The notes under the pieces are model-generated. The model did not search any database and was not told the origin of the DNA. It was given only the letters and a program-made list of their open reading frames with translations. The position numbers were made by a program, and so were the translations under genes. Shown piece after piece: positions 25,691 through 35,541 of a stretch of 64,000 nucleotides of DNA. This DNA is from Streptococcus infantis SK970. Lineage in GTDB: Bacteria; Bacillota; Bacilli; Lactobacillales; Streptococcaceae. Location: NCBI GenBank assembly GCA_000223255.2, contig AFUT01000008.1:186001-250000 (forward strand), given 5' to 3'. The stretch's first letter is position 1. Every line of letters begins with the position of its first letter.

Positions 25691-26947
25691 TCAGTCACTT
25701 AATAAAGCTTTGCGAACTAAGTTGAAAGCATGCATAACCGCAATTTTACGAACATCTGCTCGACTCCGTCCTGCGATATTAGCTTGGATAACTTCTGTTC
25801 CTGATGCTTGAGATAGGCCGATGAAAACTGTCCCTGCTGGATGCCCTTCTAGGCTATCCGGACCAGCTACTCCTGTCAAGCTAATCCCAAAATCTGATTG
25901 AGTTTTAAGCCGTGCCTGATCTGCCATTTTTTCCGCCGTAAAGGCTGACACTACTCCATGTTTTTCCAACTCTGCTTGTGGAATATCTAACATCTTAGCC
26001 TTTTCTTCCAGACTATAAGTGACAAAACCACCTTTAAAGATAGCTGACACTCCCGAAAAGTCTGCCAAAGTTGCTTGAAAAAGCCCTGCTGTCAAACTTT
26101 CCGCAGCCGTTATGGTTTTATGCTGCTTTTTCAACTCCTCAACAACTACACTAGCTAGACTCGCTTCCTCACCATAACCATAGCAGATATCCTTTAAAGC
26201 AACACCTTCAAAAGTCTGGCGGGCAAGAATTTGAACCTCAAGACAATCCAAAGATTTTCTTGCTTCTTCTTGACTAGTAGCCTTGGTAGACAAACGCAGA
26301 GTCACTTCTCCTATTTTTGCATAAGGGGCCAAGGTTGGGTCTGTCTGCTCTTCAATCAAATCTGACAAAATCGTCACAAGCTGGCTCTCGCCAATGCCAA
26401 AGAAACGTAGCACACGTGAGTACAACTTAGCTCCAGTTGTCAATCTTGGCAACAGTTCATTTAAAACCATGGGTTTCAGTTCACTTGGCGGACCTGGTAG
26501 GACGACATAGGTTACGCCAGCCACCTCAATCATACCACCAACTGCTAGTCCCGTTTCATTGGGTAGAGGAGTTGAGCCCTCAACAATTTGAGCTTGACGT
26601 TCATTATTTGGAGTTCGGGCATAGTCCGGTCGATGAGCAAAAAAGTCATCTAGTTTAGCCTGCGCTTGAGCATCAAAAGTCAAATCACGCCCTAGAAATT
26701 GAGCCAAGGTCTGTTTGGTTAAGTCATCCTCCGTTGGCCCCAATCCTCCTGTTAGGATAACCAGATTGCTGCGATTCTTAGCAATCTCCAACAAGGATAA
26801 GAGACGAGATTCATTATCTCCTACAGCTGTCTGAAAGTAAACATCTACTCCGATTTCAGCCAACTTTTCAGATAAAAACTGTGCATTGGTATTGACAATT
26901 TGACCTGTTAGAATCTCTGTCCCAACAGCTATGATTTCCGCTTTCAT
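25691..26947 (-). CDS. cinA: Competence-induced protein CinA
   Basis: 418 aa. N-terminal MoaB/MogA-like domain ([34 protein letters not shown]) and C-terminal nicotinamide-nucleotide amidase domain ([31 protein letters not shown]). In streptococci it heads the late-competence cinA-recA operon and helps bring RecA to the membrane. A ComX-type box lies 19 bp upstream. The NMN amidase role is known for the family. Confidence 0.95.
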   Translation of the reverse strand: MKAEIIAVGTEILTGQIVNTNAQFLSEKLAEIGVDVYFQTAVGDNESRLLSLLEIAKNRSNLVILTGGLGPTEDDLTKQTLAQFLGRDLTFDAQAQAKLDDFFAHRPDYARTPNNERQAQIVEGSTPLPNETGLAVGGMIEVAGVTYVVLPGPPSELKPMVLNELLPRLTTGAKLYSRVLRFFGIGESQLVTILSDLIEEQTDPTLAPYAKIGEVTLRLSTKATSQEEARKSLDCLEVQILARQTFEGVALKDICYGYGEEASLASVVVEELKKQHKTITAAESLTAGLFQATLADFSGVSAIFKGGFVTYSLEEKAKMLDIPQAELEKHGVVSAFTAEKMADQARLKTQSDFGISLTGVAGPDSLEGHPAGTVFIGLSQASGTEVIQANIAGRSRADVRKIAVMHAFNLVRKALLSD

Positions 26948-26965
26948 TTTTTCCTCCTACCTATC

Positions 26966-26973
26966 TATTCGGA
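26966..26973 (-). promoter_or_regulatory. ComX (sigma-X) cin-box of cinA-recA
   Basis: Minus-strand TCCGAATA matches the combox consensus TACGAATA except at one position and lies 19 bp before the cinA start. It predicts induction of cinA-recA during competence. Confidence 0.75.
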
Positions 26974-26984
26974 TTTCTTTGAAA

Positions 26985-27010
26985 AAATCGCAGGAAAATT
27001 CCTACGATTT
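26985..27010 (-). terminator. Terminator after the LCP gene
   Basis: On the minus strand AAATCGTAGG (27001-27010) pairs with CCTGCGATTT (26985-26994), with one G.T pair, followed by TTTC. It ends the operon tsaE-GNAT-lytR before cinA. Confidence 0.8.
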
Positions 27011-27023
27011 TAGTATGCATTTC

Positions 27024-28072
27024 TTATTGTTCTTGTTGGCCTTGTTGTTCCTGATCTGCAACAGAACCTGTTGTTTGTGGTAAACGCCCATAAATATTTT
27101 CATACAAGACTACATTTGTCTCCAATTCGGTAACTTCTGGCTTATCCAATGAACGGCGTAAGAGATTTTGCATTTTTAACAAATGCTCAGATGTCACGAT
27201 TTGGTAAGATGTCCCATCAATCATTGCATCCTCTCCACGCAATTGCTGAGACTCAATATTCTTAAATGAATCTTGGTAGCCCATCAACTGAGGGATTGTG
27301 GTTGTCGTAATTTCGATATTGGTCTGCATATTATCGCTAAGAGCCTTCAAAATTTCTTGGTAGTGGCTAACACTATTCAAACTTAGAATTTTCTCAACAA
27401 TCTTTTGAATGACTTCGCGCTGACGTTTCTGACGACCGTAGTCTCCCTCTGGATCCTGATAGCGCATACGTGAATACACCAGCGCCTCGTCACCATTTAG
27501 GGTTTGTTCCCCAACACCGATAGAAATCGTATTAAATGGTTCCTGGTCTTGGATAGAGATTGGGAAACCTAGAGTGTTGTTTACTGTGATACCGCCGACA
27601 GCATCAACCATTCTTTGAAGGCCATGCATATTGACCATGACATAGCGGTCGATATGGATATTCATCATTTTTTGAATGGTTGAAATAGCAAGTTCTGCTC
27701 CGCCACCTGCATAAGCAGCATTCAGTTTCTCTTCAGTAACGGTTCCATCCTTTTGTTGAATTTTAGTTAAAATATCACGTTCCAAACTCATCATAACGAC
27801 TTTCTTGGTTTTAGGATTTACTGTTACCAAGATCATCGAATCACTGTTACCCGCCCATGGGTCTGTACGTTCAACGTTACCCGTATCCACACCCATCAGT
27901 AGGATTGTCAGGGGTTCAGTTGCCTCGATAACCTTCGTTTCTTCTCCAATTTTTTTATAAGTTTTAGCCAAAGTCTGTGTGCTTTGTTGGTATATCGTGT
28001 AGGCATAAGCTCCCACACCAAGCACAGTCACAAGAACAAAGCCTAAAAACATTCCAATTATTTTTTTGCCAT
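27024..28072 (-). CDS. lytR: LytR-CpsA-Psr cell-wall polymer ligase, N-terminal frameshift as given
   Basis: An LCP enzyme that transfers teichoic acid or capsule precursors from undecaprenyl-PP to peptidoglycan. N-terminal signal anchor (FLGFVLVTVLGVGAYAYTIY), then the catalytic LCP domain with TILLMGVDTGN, SDSMILVTVNPKTKK and YSRMRYQDPEGDYGRQKRQREV. The likely true start is ATG 28072 (MAKK...). One extra A in the seven-base run 28061-28067 gives MAKKIIGMFLGF and a 349-aa protein. Position after tsaE and a GNAT gene matches pneumococcal lytR, so the symbol is used on that basis. Confidence 0.88.
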
Positions 28073-28076
28073 ATAT

Positions 28077-28598
28077 TTATTTATCTATCAGTCGACCCAT
28101 TTGGTAAACATCAAGAAACTCTCCTCCTTCTATACAAGCACCACGTTCCTGTAATCCTTCTATGATGAAGCCCATCTTTTTATATAGATGAACAGCCGCA
28201 AGATTGCGTTTTTGAACTGTCAATTGTAAACGTCGAATACTTCCGCTCGATTGGGCCCACTCAATAGCTTCTTCCATCAAGATACTACCAAGACCTTTTC
28301 CCCAATAGGCTTTTTTGATACCCAAAAAGATATCCCCAATATGCCGAACTCTCGGACGTTGATCCGCCGTTATATTGATGACCCCTGCTAGCTCATCATT
28401 CAAAAAAGCTAGTAAAGTAATTTGATTGTCCGATTGGGCCTGCTTGTCAATAAAATGCTGCATTTGGGATTCAGTCATTGCAATACCATTTTCATCCAGA
28501 CTGGTAAAGCTAGATTCATGACCTATCTGATCCAAAAGTGCAATAAGACCTGAAGCATCCTCTACTTCTGCTTCACGAATTAATAGATCATACTGCAT
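28077..28598 (-). CDS. GNAT-family acetyltransferase
   Basis: 173 aa with a complete acetyltransferase fold. Acetyl-CoA loop KKAYWGKGLGSILMEEAIEWA and C-terminal LAAVHLYKKMGFIIEGLQERG. It overlaps tsaE by 11 bp and precedes lytR by 4 bp. It resembles ribosomal-protein or small-molecule N-acetyltransferases. The start MQYDLLIREAEVED has weak ribosome complementarity, as expected for a coupled gene. Confidence 0.88.
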   Translation of the reverse strand: MQYDLLIREAEVEDASGLIALLDQIGHESSFTSLDENGIAMTESQMQHFIDKQAQSDNQITLLAFLNDELAGVINITADQRPRVRHIGDIFLGIKKAYWGKGLGSILMEEAIEWAQSSGSIRRLQLTVQKRNLAAVHLYKKMGFIIEGLQERGACIEGGEFLDVYQMGRLIDK

Positions 28599-29031
28599 CT
28601 GTCAACCTCTGCAAGAGTTTTTCCGCTCGTTGACCATGGGCATGAAAGACAACTTCGCGTCCGTCACCATCTTTGAGAATTTCTAATTCCAGATAGTCGG
28701 CTGGAAGAGCCTCACCTAATAGGTGCCCCCATTCAATAACTGTCACACCTGAACCAAACAGGAATTCATCCAAGTCGATTGAATCTGCATCTCCTTCGAT
28801 GCGGTAAACATCTAAGTGATACAAGGGTAGACGTCCTTCATACTCTCGAACGATAGTATAAGTAGGACTCTTAATCATTTGATGAATCCCTAGGCCTTTA
28901 GCCAGACCTTTTGTTAGTGTTGTTTTCCCAGCACCTAATTCACCAGTCAAAATCAATACATCATTTTTTTCAAGTAGACTACCCAACTCTTGCCCAAGAG
29001 CGATTAGTTCATCTTCATTTTTTGTGTGCAT
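28588..29031 (-). CDS. tsaE: tRNA threonylcarbamoyladenosine ATPase TsaE
   Basis: 147 aa from ATG 29031 (MHTKNEDELIALG). The longer open frame to 29175 runs into the terminator of the purine permease and is rejected. P-loop LTGELGAGKTTLTKGLA, then SPTYTIVREYEG, and DLDEFLFGSGVTVIEWGHLL. Works with TsaD/TsaB to make t6A37 on ANN-decoding tRNAs. First gene of the tsaE-GNAT-lytR operon. Confidence 0.94.
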   Translation of the reverse strand: MHTKNEDELIALGQELGSLLEKNDVLILTGELGAGKTTLTKGLAKGLGIHQMIKSPTYTIVREYEGRLPLYHLDVYRIEGDADSIDLDEFLFGSGVTVIEWGHLLGEALPADYLELEILKDGDGREVVFHAHGQRAEKLLQRLTDAV

Positions 29032-29080
29032 GTAAACATTATACCAAAAAGTTTTCTTTTGCGATATTTCTAGTAATAAA

Positions 29081-29108
29081 AAAGGAGGAGATTCCTCCTT
29101 CTTTTTTA
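29081..29108. terminator. Terminator between purine permease and tsaE
   Basis: AAGGAGGA (29082-29089) pairs with TCCTCCTT (29093-29100) around GAT, with flanking A-run and T-run. It ends the permease transcript. Confidence 0.88.
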
Positions 29109-29120
29109 AAGTTTTTGTCT

Positions 29121-30542
29121 TTAGTTTAGAGCCATGCTGATGTAGTTCAAGATGAACAGAGCATCTAAAATCCAAATCATGACATGCACTTCCTTAACTT
29201 GACCTTTGACAATCTTCGCCAAAGTATAAGTTAGGAACCCAATGGCAATCCCTTGTGTAATTGAGTAACTGAATCCCATAAAGATAGAGGTGAAGAAGGC
29301 AGGAACTGCTTCTGACATATCATCCCAAGGGATGTTCTTCAAGTTAGAGAGCATCATAATTCCGACGATAATCAAAATTGGTGCTGTCGCAGCTGAAGGC
29401 ACAATGGCAAGAAGTGGGCTAAAGAAGCTTGATAGGGCAAAACAGATAGCAACAACTAAGGCTGTCAAACCAGTACGTCCACCAGCACCGATACCGGCTG
29501 CAGACTCAACATATGTCGTAACGTTTGAAGTACCTGCAATGGCACCTACTGAAGTTGCCACCAAGTCAGAGTAAAGAGCCTTATCCAATTTAGCTGACTC
29601 ATGGTTTTCACCACTTGTCGCGATGATACCGACTTTTTCACCTGTACCGATAAGAGTACCGATAGTATCAAAGATATCTGTCAATGAGAAGGCAAGAATG
29701 GCCATCAAGGTTTCTGGTAACCGAGAAGTGTTTGAAATCAGAGAACCCAAACCTTCTGATCCAAGGGCTGCACCAAATAAAGTTCCTAGGTCGTTAACTG
29801 CTGCTGAAAGATTGTTGCTAGCAAAATCGATTCCTGACAAATTAACAAGACCAACCGCAATGGCAAGAACAGTCGTTGTTAAAATAGAAAGGATAATCCC
29901 ACCTTTAATACCTTTAACAACAAAGAAGATTGTAATGGCAAGACCTGCAATAGCTACTAATACTGCTGTAGTATTGAAATCTACCAATCCTGGAACAGCT
30001 GCTGCATTTGCAGTAATCGCTGCTTGAGCCTTATCAGCTCCTTCACCTGCTACTGTATAAGTACCTGGGTCAATCGAGAATTTCAAGAGACCAGCATTCT
30101 TGATACCAACATAAGCAAGAAAGACACCGATACCAGCTGAAATTGCTGAACGAAGTGTTGTAGGAATAGACTCAATGATCATTTTACGAACATTGGTCAA
30201 TGTAATAATTAATGAAATGACTCCACAGATGAAAACCATCCCAAGGGCTTCTTTCCAAGTATAGCCCATCCCAAATACGACTGTAAATGTAAAGAAAGCG
30301 TTAAGTCCCATACCTGGAGCTTGTGCGTATGGCAAGTTAGCATAGAAAGCCATCATCAAAGTTCCTACTACAGAACCGATGATTGTTGCCAAGAATACAC
30401 CCTGAACAGGCATTCCTGTTTGCGAAAGCATTTGAGGGTTTACAAAGAGAATATAACTCATTGCAAAGAAAGTTGTTAAACCAGCAAGCACCTCTGTACG
30501 GACATCTGTCCCGTGCTCTTTTAGTTTAAATAATTTGTCCAT
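29121..30542 (-). CDS. NCS2 (AzgA-type) guanine/hypoxanthine permease
   Basis: 473 aa with about 12-14 membrane segments. Starts MDKLFKLKEHGTDVRTEVLAGLTTFFAMSYILFVNP, the standard opening of AzgA-type purine permeases; AYAQAPGMGLNAFFTFTVVFGMG and FDTIGTLIGTGEKVG are family stretches. Imports hypoxanthine, guanine or adenine by proton symport. No purine riboswitch is visible in the 195-bp upstream region. Monocistronic. Confidence 0.92.
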   Translation of the reverse strand: MDKLFKLKEHGTDVRTEVLAGLTTFFAMSYILFVNPQMLSQTGMPVQGVFLATIIGSVVGTLMMAFYANLPYAQAPGMGLNAFFTFTVVFGMGYTWKEALGMVFICGVISLIITLTNVRKMIIESIPTTLRSAISAGIGVFLAYVGIKNAGLLKFSIDPGTYTVAGEGADKAQAAITANAAAVPGLVDFNTTAVLVAIAGLAITIFFVVKGIKGGIILSILTTTVLAIAVGLVNLSGIDFASNNLSAAVNDLGTLFGAALGSEGLGSLISNTSRLPETLMAILAFSLTDIFDTIGTLIGTGEKVGIIATSGENHESAKLDKALYSDLVATSVGAIAGTSNVTTYVESAAGIGAGGRTGLTALVVAICFALSSFFSPLLAIVPSAATAPILIIVGIMMLSNLKNIPWDDMSEAVPAFFTSIFMGFSYSITQGIAIGFLTYTLAKIVKGQVKEVHVMIWILDALFILNYISMALN

Positions 30543-30737
30543 TTTTAATCTCCTTTGTCATTTTACGAACAATATGACCATTATATCATCAATCATTCAT
30601 ATTTTCAAGATATTTTTCTTGAATTATAAAAATCTTATCGGATATTATTCTTTTGTTTTTGCTTATAGTCAGCTTTTCTCTTAGCTTTTTGATATAATAG
30701 GAAACATCTTATCTGAAACTAGATTCGGGAGGATTTT

Positions 30738-31550
30738 ATGACTAAAAAAATGATTGCCGTGGACTTAGACGGTACCTTACTTAATGGAGAAAGCAAACTC
30801 TCTGACTTTACAAAAGAAACCATTAAAAAAATTTCTAAGAAAGGCCACCATGTGGTTATCGCAACCGGTCGCCCATATCGTATGGCCAAAGATTTTTATG
30901 ACCAACTTGAACTTGAGACTCCTATGATTAACTTCAACGGTTCGCTCACTCACCTACCTGGTAGGGCTTGGAAACATGAAAAATGCCTTACTGTGGACAA
31001 AAAATATCTCTTGGATATCGTAAAACGAAAAGAGGATATCGAGGCAGACTTTATCGCAGGTGAATACCGTAAAAAGTTTTACATTACATCTCCAGACAAG
31101 GAAATTGCAGATCCTAAATTGTTTGGTGTTGAAAACTTTCGCCCTGAAAATCAATTCAAGTCTGACTTAGTGACTAAGGGGCCTAACTGTATTTTATTAC
31201 AAACTAGGGCAGACGATAAATATGCACTAGCAGAAGAGATGACTAGCTTTTACAAGCATCAGCTTAATATCAATACTTGGGGCGGTCCCTTGAACATTCT
31301 TGAATGTACTACAAAAGGTGTTCACAAGGCCTTTGCCCTTGAATATCTTCTCACGGTCATGAATATAGACAAACAGAACCTGATTGCCTTTGGTGACGAA
31401 CACAATGACCAAGAAATGCTCTCCTTTGCAGGTAGAGGATATGCCATGAAAAATGCTAATCCCGCTCTACTTTCTTTCGCAGACGAGCAATTACCACTAA
31501 CCAACGAAGAAGACGGAGTCGCTCACTTTTTACAAGAGCAGTTCCTTTAA
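30738..31550 (+). CDS. Cof-type HAD hydrolase
   Basis: 270 aa. Motif I DLDGTLL (Asp nucleophile at residue 9), motif II ATGRP, motif III Lys and motif IV AFGDEHNDQEMLSFAG, followed by MKNANPALLSFAD. Family members dephosphorylate sugar phosphates or flavin precursors; the substrate is unknown. A TATAAT at 30693-30698 and a CGGGAGG ribosome site precede it. Confidence 0.92.
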   Translation: MTKKMIAVDLDGTLLNGESKLSDFTKETIKKISKKGHHVVIATGRPYRMAKDFYDQLELETPMINFNGSLTHLPGRAWKHEKCLTVDKKYLLDIVKRKEDIEADFIAGEYRKKFYITSPDKEIADPKLFGVENFRPENQFKSDLVTKGPNCILLQTRADDKYALAEEMTSFYKHQLNINTWGGPLNILECTTKGVHKAFALEYLLTVMNIDKQNLIAFGDEHNDQEMLSFAGRGYAMKNANPALLSFADEQLPLTNEEDGVAHFLQEQFL

Positions 31551-31683
31551 TAAAACCTATCCCTCCATACTTTTTTGGTAGAAAATAACTACCTTAATCG
31601 TATGGATTTTTTATGCTAAAAATCGACTAAAGAAAAAGGACCCGAATCCGTGTTAACGAGATTCAAATCCTTACAAAAGATGT

Positions 31684-32109
31684 CTATTTTTTTAGGACGA
31701 TACGGCCAGAAATTTCGCGGCCCATATCATCAATGATCATTTGATTGCCATCAGCTACATAAACTTTGATGTCATCTCCAATAAAGACTCTCTGGTTTTC
31801 TGGTTCGAAAGTGACCTTCTTAATTTCCTGATCACCATCAGCTTCGACTTCAGTCCATGTTCCAGTATTACCAGTAACAACGAGAGTAATGCTATCTCCC
31901 TCATCTTGCCCTTTATAGGTCCCATCAATGTTAGTTACTGAACTAGCTGTCGAACTAGAAATAGTCGTTTCTGCTTGCTGACCAGTTGTTACTTCCGTAC
32001 TGGTGCTTGCTTGAGTTGAAGGAGCTGCCTGCTCTTTTGGCGAACATGCAACTAAGAGACTAAGACTTGCCAAAGAAGCAAGAGAAAGTGTGAATTTTTT
32101 TAGTGACAT
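31684..32109 (-). CDS. Small lipoprotein
   Basis: 141 aa from the second of two adjacent ATGs, which has better spacing to AAAGGAG. Signal peptide with lipobox LLVAC-S (Cys near residue 22), a Ser/Thr-rich linker, then a compact beta domain (TYKGQDEGDSITLVVTGNTGTW). Lipid-anchored on the outer membrane face. Similar small lipoproteins occur in mitis-group genomes; the function is unknown. Confidence 0.8.
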   Translation of the reverse strand: MSLKKFTLSLASLASLSLLVACSPKEQAAPSTQASTSTEVTTGQQAETTISSSTASSVTNIDGTYKGQDEGDSITLVVTGNTGTWTEVEADGDQEIKKVTFEPENQRVFIGDDIKVYVADGNQMIIDDMGREISGRIVLKK

Positions 32110-32195
32110 CATGTCTCCTTTCTTTTAGTGACTTGAAATCAGAATAACCCTGCTGAGCCACCACACCCCTACTATAACAAATAAAGATAGGAGGG

Positions 32196-33445
32196 TCAAT
32201 CAAATGACTCTGATCCCATGAGGCAAGATCGAACCTCTGATATAAAATAGAGAGAACCCGTCACAAATAGCAAGTCTTGCTCCTCTGCAGAACTCTCAAA
32301 ATTATCTATAAAATCTCGATAAGAAGCAATGCTTGTATAATCTCCAAAATCTTGCTTTTCCAAGGAACCCTGATAGTCAAAACTCGTAACATAGAGAGCT
32401 ATATCAGGTAAATGCTCTGTTAAATAAGTAAGCATTCCACTATAATCTTTCCGCTTTAGGGCACCAAATAGAATTTGAGGCTGGTAACCTTGCTGGATTT
32501 TCTCTTGGATAAATTCAACCAAACGCTCTAGAGCTGGTAAATTGTGAGCCCCATCCAAATAGATGTGCTCAGTGACAGCTTCTAGCCTCCCAGCCCATTT
32601 AGTAGCCTGCAAGGCAGCACGTACTGCTTCTTGATCTACTTTCTCGTCTCTTTGTGCCATAAATAGTAGGAAAGCCTGCAAGGCAAGCGCTGCATTTTCC
32701 TCCTGATATGCTCCCTCCAATCCCAATATTAGGTGGTTAAAGTCAGCTAGAGAAGAAGAGAAGTGCCCATTTTGGAAAGAAAAATCTTGGTCAGCTTGGT
32801 AGAGACTTACACCCAAATCAGTAGCAGTTTTTTGACAAACGAGTTTGGCTTCCGGTGCTAAATTTGCAATCACAGCTGACTTCCCGGGCTTAAAAATTCC
32901 TGCTTTCTGCTCTGCGATTGCTACCAAACTATCGCCCAAGGTCTCCTGGTGATCGAGGCCGATGGATGTGATGATTGCAATTTCTCCTGTCACTACATTG
33001 GTAGTATCAAGAAGTCCACCTATCCCAACTTCCAGTAGGACCAAATCTACTTTTTGCTCTTTAAAATAAAGCAAAGCAATCAAGGTCAGCAACTCAAAAA
33101 AGATAGCTGATCGTGGGTTTCTAAAAGTCTTTGCTCCATCGTTTTAACTTTATCGGCTAAACGGATGAAATCTGTGTCCGATATAGGCTCACCATTAATA
33201 CAGATACGGTCATGGATGCTGACAATGTGGGGCGAAGTAAAGATCCCAACCGTTTTCCCATGGGCAACAAAAAGCTCCCTCATAAAAGCAATAGTTGACC
33301 CCTTGCCATTTGTCCCTGTCACATGGATAATTGGATAGGTTTGCTCAGGATTCCCCAGCAAATCTACCGCTCTTTGCATTCGTCCTAAACCTGATCTAAA
33401 ATTCAAGCCAATCCGACTATGAAGCCATTCTTCAACTTCAAACAT
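32196..33445 (-). CDS. folC: Dihydrofolate/folylpolyglutamate synthase, frameshifted as given
   Basis: Adds glutamate to (dihydro)pteroate or folates in the cytoplasm. P-loop HVTGTNGKGST, Omega-type segment FTSPHIVSIHDRICING, and then LEVGIGGLLDTTNVV. The first frame breaks after DQLSF. One extra base in the run 33096-33101 joins it to ELLTLIALLYFKEQKVDLVLLEV, giving 416 aa, the family length. folC is important for growth and the rest is well conserved, so a sequence error is likely. A ribosome site (AAGGAGATAAGC) precedes ATG 33445. Confidence 0.93.
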
Positions 33446-33471
33446 GCTTATCTCCTTAATCCTTAATAAAA

Positions 33472-33495
33472 AAGCGAAGAATTTCTTCGCTTTTT
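33472..33495. terminator. Terminator between folC and the DUF1292 operon
   Basis: AAGCGAAGAA pairs with TTCTTCGCTT around a minimal loop, with A- and T-runs at the ends. It follows the repeat cluster downstream of the ireB-ruvX-DUF1292 operon. Confidence 0.85.
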
Positions 33496-33519
33496 ACTGA
33501 TTTAGCTATATTTTATTTC

Positions 33520-33800
33520 AATACGGGCTAAAAATGTTCACTGAACTCACCAGTTCTCTATTATTTCAAGGAACTGGGCTAAAAACGTTCACCGGATGTT
33601 CCTGCTTTTTCTTATTTCTAGAAGCAGGGCTGATACAGTCTCCCAGACTTACTGACGGTCTTTATTTTTAGCGTAAGGGTAAAAATGTTCACTGGACGTT
33701 CCAACTCTTTCTAGTTTCTAGGAGTTGGGCTAAAAACGTTCCCCGAACTTACTGACGGTCTTTATTTTTAGCGTAAGGCTAAAAACCGTCCACTGGACGT
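33520..33800. repeat. Cluster of SPRITE-like hairpin repeats
   Basis: A 280-bp gene-free stretch built of repeating units: a 7-bp stem with a conserved TAGAAA-type loop, followed (minus strand) by a GAACGTCCAGTGAACATTTT-like tail and AGCCC. Stems at 33550-33577, 33601-33628 and 33701-33728 differ in sequence but keep pairing. A different unit (ACTTACTGACGG...GCGTAAGG) occurs twice, 100 bp apart, near 33647 and 33747. It resembles pneumococcal SPRITE elements; that identification is from memory of the family. Confidence 0.65.
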
Positions 33801-33802
33801 TT

Positions 33803-34108
33803 TTACTCCTCCATAAAGCTGTTGAAGACTTCTTCAATCATGTTCCATTCATCTTCTGAATCTTCAGGGATTGGTTGTAATTCACCTTCAGTTCCATCTT
33901 CATTTTCGATGAATGAGTATGCTTGGATTTCAACTTCACCGTTTTCATCTTCTTCTGCATTAACTGGTACAAGAAGAACATAGTTTTTACCAAATTCTTC
34001 TTTTCCGTCAATAGTCAAAAGGATTTCAAATAAAGTTTCGTTTCCTTGCTCATCTACAAGTGTAATAAGTTCACGTTCTTCGTGATCGTGGTTGTGATCG
34101 TGTGACAT
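33803..34108 (-). CDS. DUF1292 family protein
   Basis: 101 aa, strongly acidic, with a His-rich start ([34 protein letters not shown]). Full family length. Third gene of the ireB-ruvX-DUF1292 cluster conserved in Firmicutes. Function unknown; the N-terminal histidines could bind metal. Confidence 0.9.
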   Translation of the reverse strand: MSHDHNHDHEERELITLVDEQGNETLFEILLTIDGKEEFGKNYVLLVPVNAEEDENGEVEIQAYSFIENEDGTEGELQPIPEDSEDEWNMIEEVFNSFMEE

Positions 34109-34123
34109 AGTTTCTCCTCTGTC

Positions 34124-34543
34124 TTAAAATTTTCTATCTAAATAATTTTGCAAAATCAATTGAGCTGCTAATTTATCAATAACTTTTTTACGCTTATTGC
34201 GACTAATGTCTGCTTGCTCAATCAACATGCGCTCAGCAGCAACCGTGGTCAAGCGCTCATCCTGGTACTCCACTGGCAAACCAAAGAGTTCTTCCAGTTT
34301 TTCTCCATAGGTTTGACTCGCTTCCACCCGCGGCCCGCTGGTATTGTTCATATTTTTAGGTAAACCAACAACAAAGCGCTCCACCTTATAGGTATCAACC
34401 AATTCCTTGAGTCGTTCAAAGCCGAACTCTCCTTGATCTTCATTGATTTGGATGATTTCGAGCCCTTGTGCTGTAAACCCTAACGGATCGCTAATCGCTA
34501 CTCCTACTGTTTTGGAACCAACGTCCAACCCCATAATTCTCAT
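34124..34543 (-). CDS. ruvX: RuvX/YqgF Holliday-junction resolvase-like protein
   Basis: 139 aa with an RNase H-like fold: [22 protein letters not shown], a middle [15 protein letters not shown], and a C-terminal [15 protein letters not shown] plus [18 protein letters not shown]. Implicated in 16S rRNA 5' processing and possibly recombination. It begins 3 bp after ireB ends. Confidence 0.95.
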   Translation of the reverse strand: MRIMGLDVGSKTVGVAISDPLGFTAQGLEIIQINEDQGEFGFERLKELVDTYKVERFVVGLPKNMNNTSGPRVEASQTYGEKLEELFGLPVEYQDERLTTVAAERMLIEQADISRNKRKKVIDKLAAQLILQNYLDRKF

Positions 34544-34546
34544 TGG

Positions 34547-34812
34547 TTATAGATCGACTCCTTGTCCCTTAAGGTAGTAGCGGACCAATTCTTCAACAAT
34601 TTCATCACGTTCGTATTTACGGATTTGGTTTCTTGCGTTATTGTAACGAGGAACGTAAGCTGGGTCTCCACTGAGAACATAGCCCACAATTTGATTAATA
34701 GGGTTATACCCCTTCTCATTCAATGAAGCATAGACTTCTGTCAATGTTTCACTAATTTCTTTTTATTGGAATCATCCAATTTAAAACGTACGGTTTCTTC
34801 AGTAAATCCCAT
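34547..34812 (-). CDS. ireB: IreB family regulatory phosphoprotein, frameshifted as given
   Basis: 88 aa if corrected. ATG 34812 gives [18 protein letters not shown]. One extra A in the run 34760-34764 leads into [33 protein letters not shown] and the rest of the standard DUF965 protein. IreB is a substrate of the PASTA kinase IreK/StkP in Firmicutes and modulates cephalosporin tolerance. First gene of the cluster. Without correction only 65 residues from an internal ATG would be made. Confidence 0.9.
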
Positions 34813-34854
34813 TCTAACACCCTCTTTCCTTAGAATAGTACTATTATAGCACAT

Positions 34855-35481
34855 TCACAGCCATTCTACAAATGACACAGCCTGATTTTGCTGATTTTCT
34901 GTGACTTCCTTACTGGACAGTCGCGCCACTTGCAACTCGATTTTCAATATATTCTTCTGGTTCGTTTTTAGTAGATTTTCTAATCCCACATTTTTTAAAT
35001 ATTTGCTTTCGCTTGCCTTTTTAACGTCTAGAACTTGAAAATCATAACTTGTTTTTGTTTCAATCTCGGTTTCACTTAAAAGATTGGTTTCAAGGTTAAA
35101 TCCAGGAATTTTCCGTGCTTCTTGGACCGATTCATCCTTGTCTTCTCCTTCTTTCAAGGCCTTTTTTGCTTCCTCTAATCCATGCTCTGCAATAAAGTTC
35201 TTGAGGTCTTCTGAAACTTGTCGTTTTTGCTGAATCGTTAAGGTCAAGAACTGTTTGCCCTTATAGGTAATGGTCTGGGTTTGTTGAACCCCATTTTCGT
35301 CAGCAGGTAGAACAAGTGTCTTGGTTACAACTGTATTATTATTGGCATTTTCTAGAACTGGCAAAGTTGATTGAAGAGCTTCTGTCGTTGTATCTTTAGA
35401 AGGTTCCGCAGACTCTTTTTTCTGTCCACAGCCAGCTAGCAAAAATAGGAGCGCAACTGTACCGATAACTATCTTCTTCAT
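34855..35481 (-). CDS. Lipoprotein of unknown function
   Basis: 208 aa. Lipoprotein signal peptide MKKIVIGTVALLFLLAGCGQ with the lipidated Cys near residue 18. The mature domain contains TQTITYKGKQFLTLTIQQKRQVSED, which resembles YehR/DUF1307-type lipoproteins. It lies between spx and ireB, as in pneumococcus. Role unknown. Confidence 0.8.
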   Translation of the reverse strand: MKKIVIGTVALLFLLAGCGQKKESAEPSKDTTTEALQSTLPVLENANNNTVVTKTLVLPADENGVQQTQTITYKGKQFLTLTIQQKRQVSEDLKNFIAEHGLEEAKKALKEGEDKDESVQEARKIPGFNLETNLLSETEIETKTSYDFQVLDVKKASESKYLKNVGLENLLKTNQKNILKIELQVARLSSKEVTENQQNQAVSFVEWL

Positions 35482-35508
35482 ATTTATTTTTCCTTATTTA
35501 TCTATCAA

Positions 35509-35534
35509 ATAAGGCTAGGAGTCACTCCCAGCCT
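35509..35534 (-). terminator. Weak hairpin between spx and lipoprotein gene
   Basis: AAGGCTGGGAGT/ACTCCTAGCCTT forms a strong stem, but the following minus-strand bases are ATTTGAT, not a T-run. Partial termination or mRNA 3'-end protection is possible. Confidence 0.5.
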
Positions 35535-35541
35535 TTATGTT

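Noticed and set aside
29032..29175. N-terminal extension of TsaE
   Set aside because: The extension runs through the permease terminator and lacks a ribosome site; the family starts at MHTKN-like positions.
30543..30737. Purine riboswitch upstream of the purine permease
   Set aside because: No conserved purine aptamer core could be found on the minus strand; the region is plain AT-rich DNA.
33520..33800. Possible CRISPR array
   Set aside because: Repeats are hairpins with variable stems, unequal units and no uniform spacers; no cas genes nearby.
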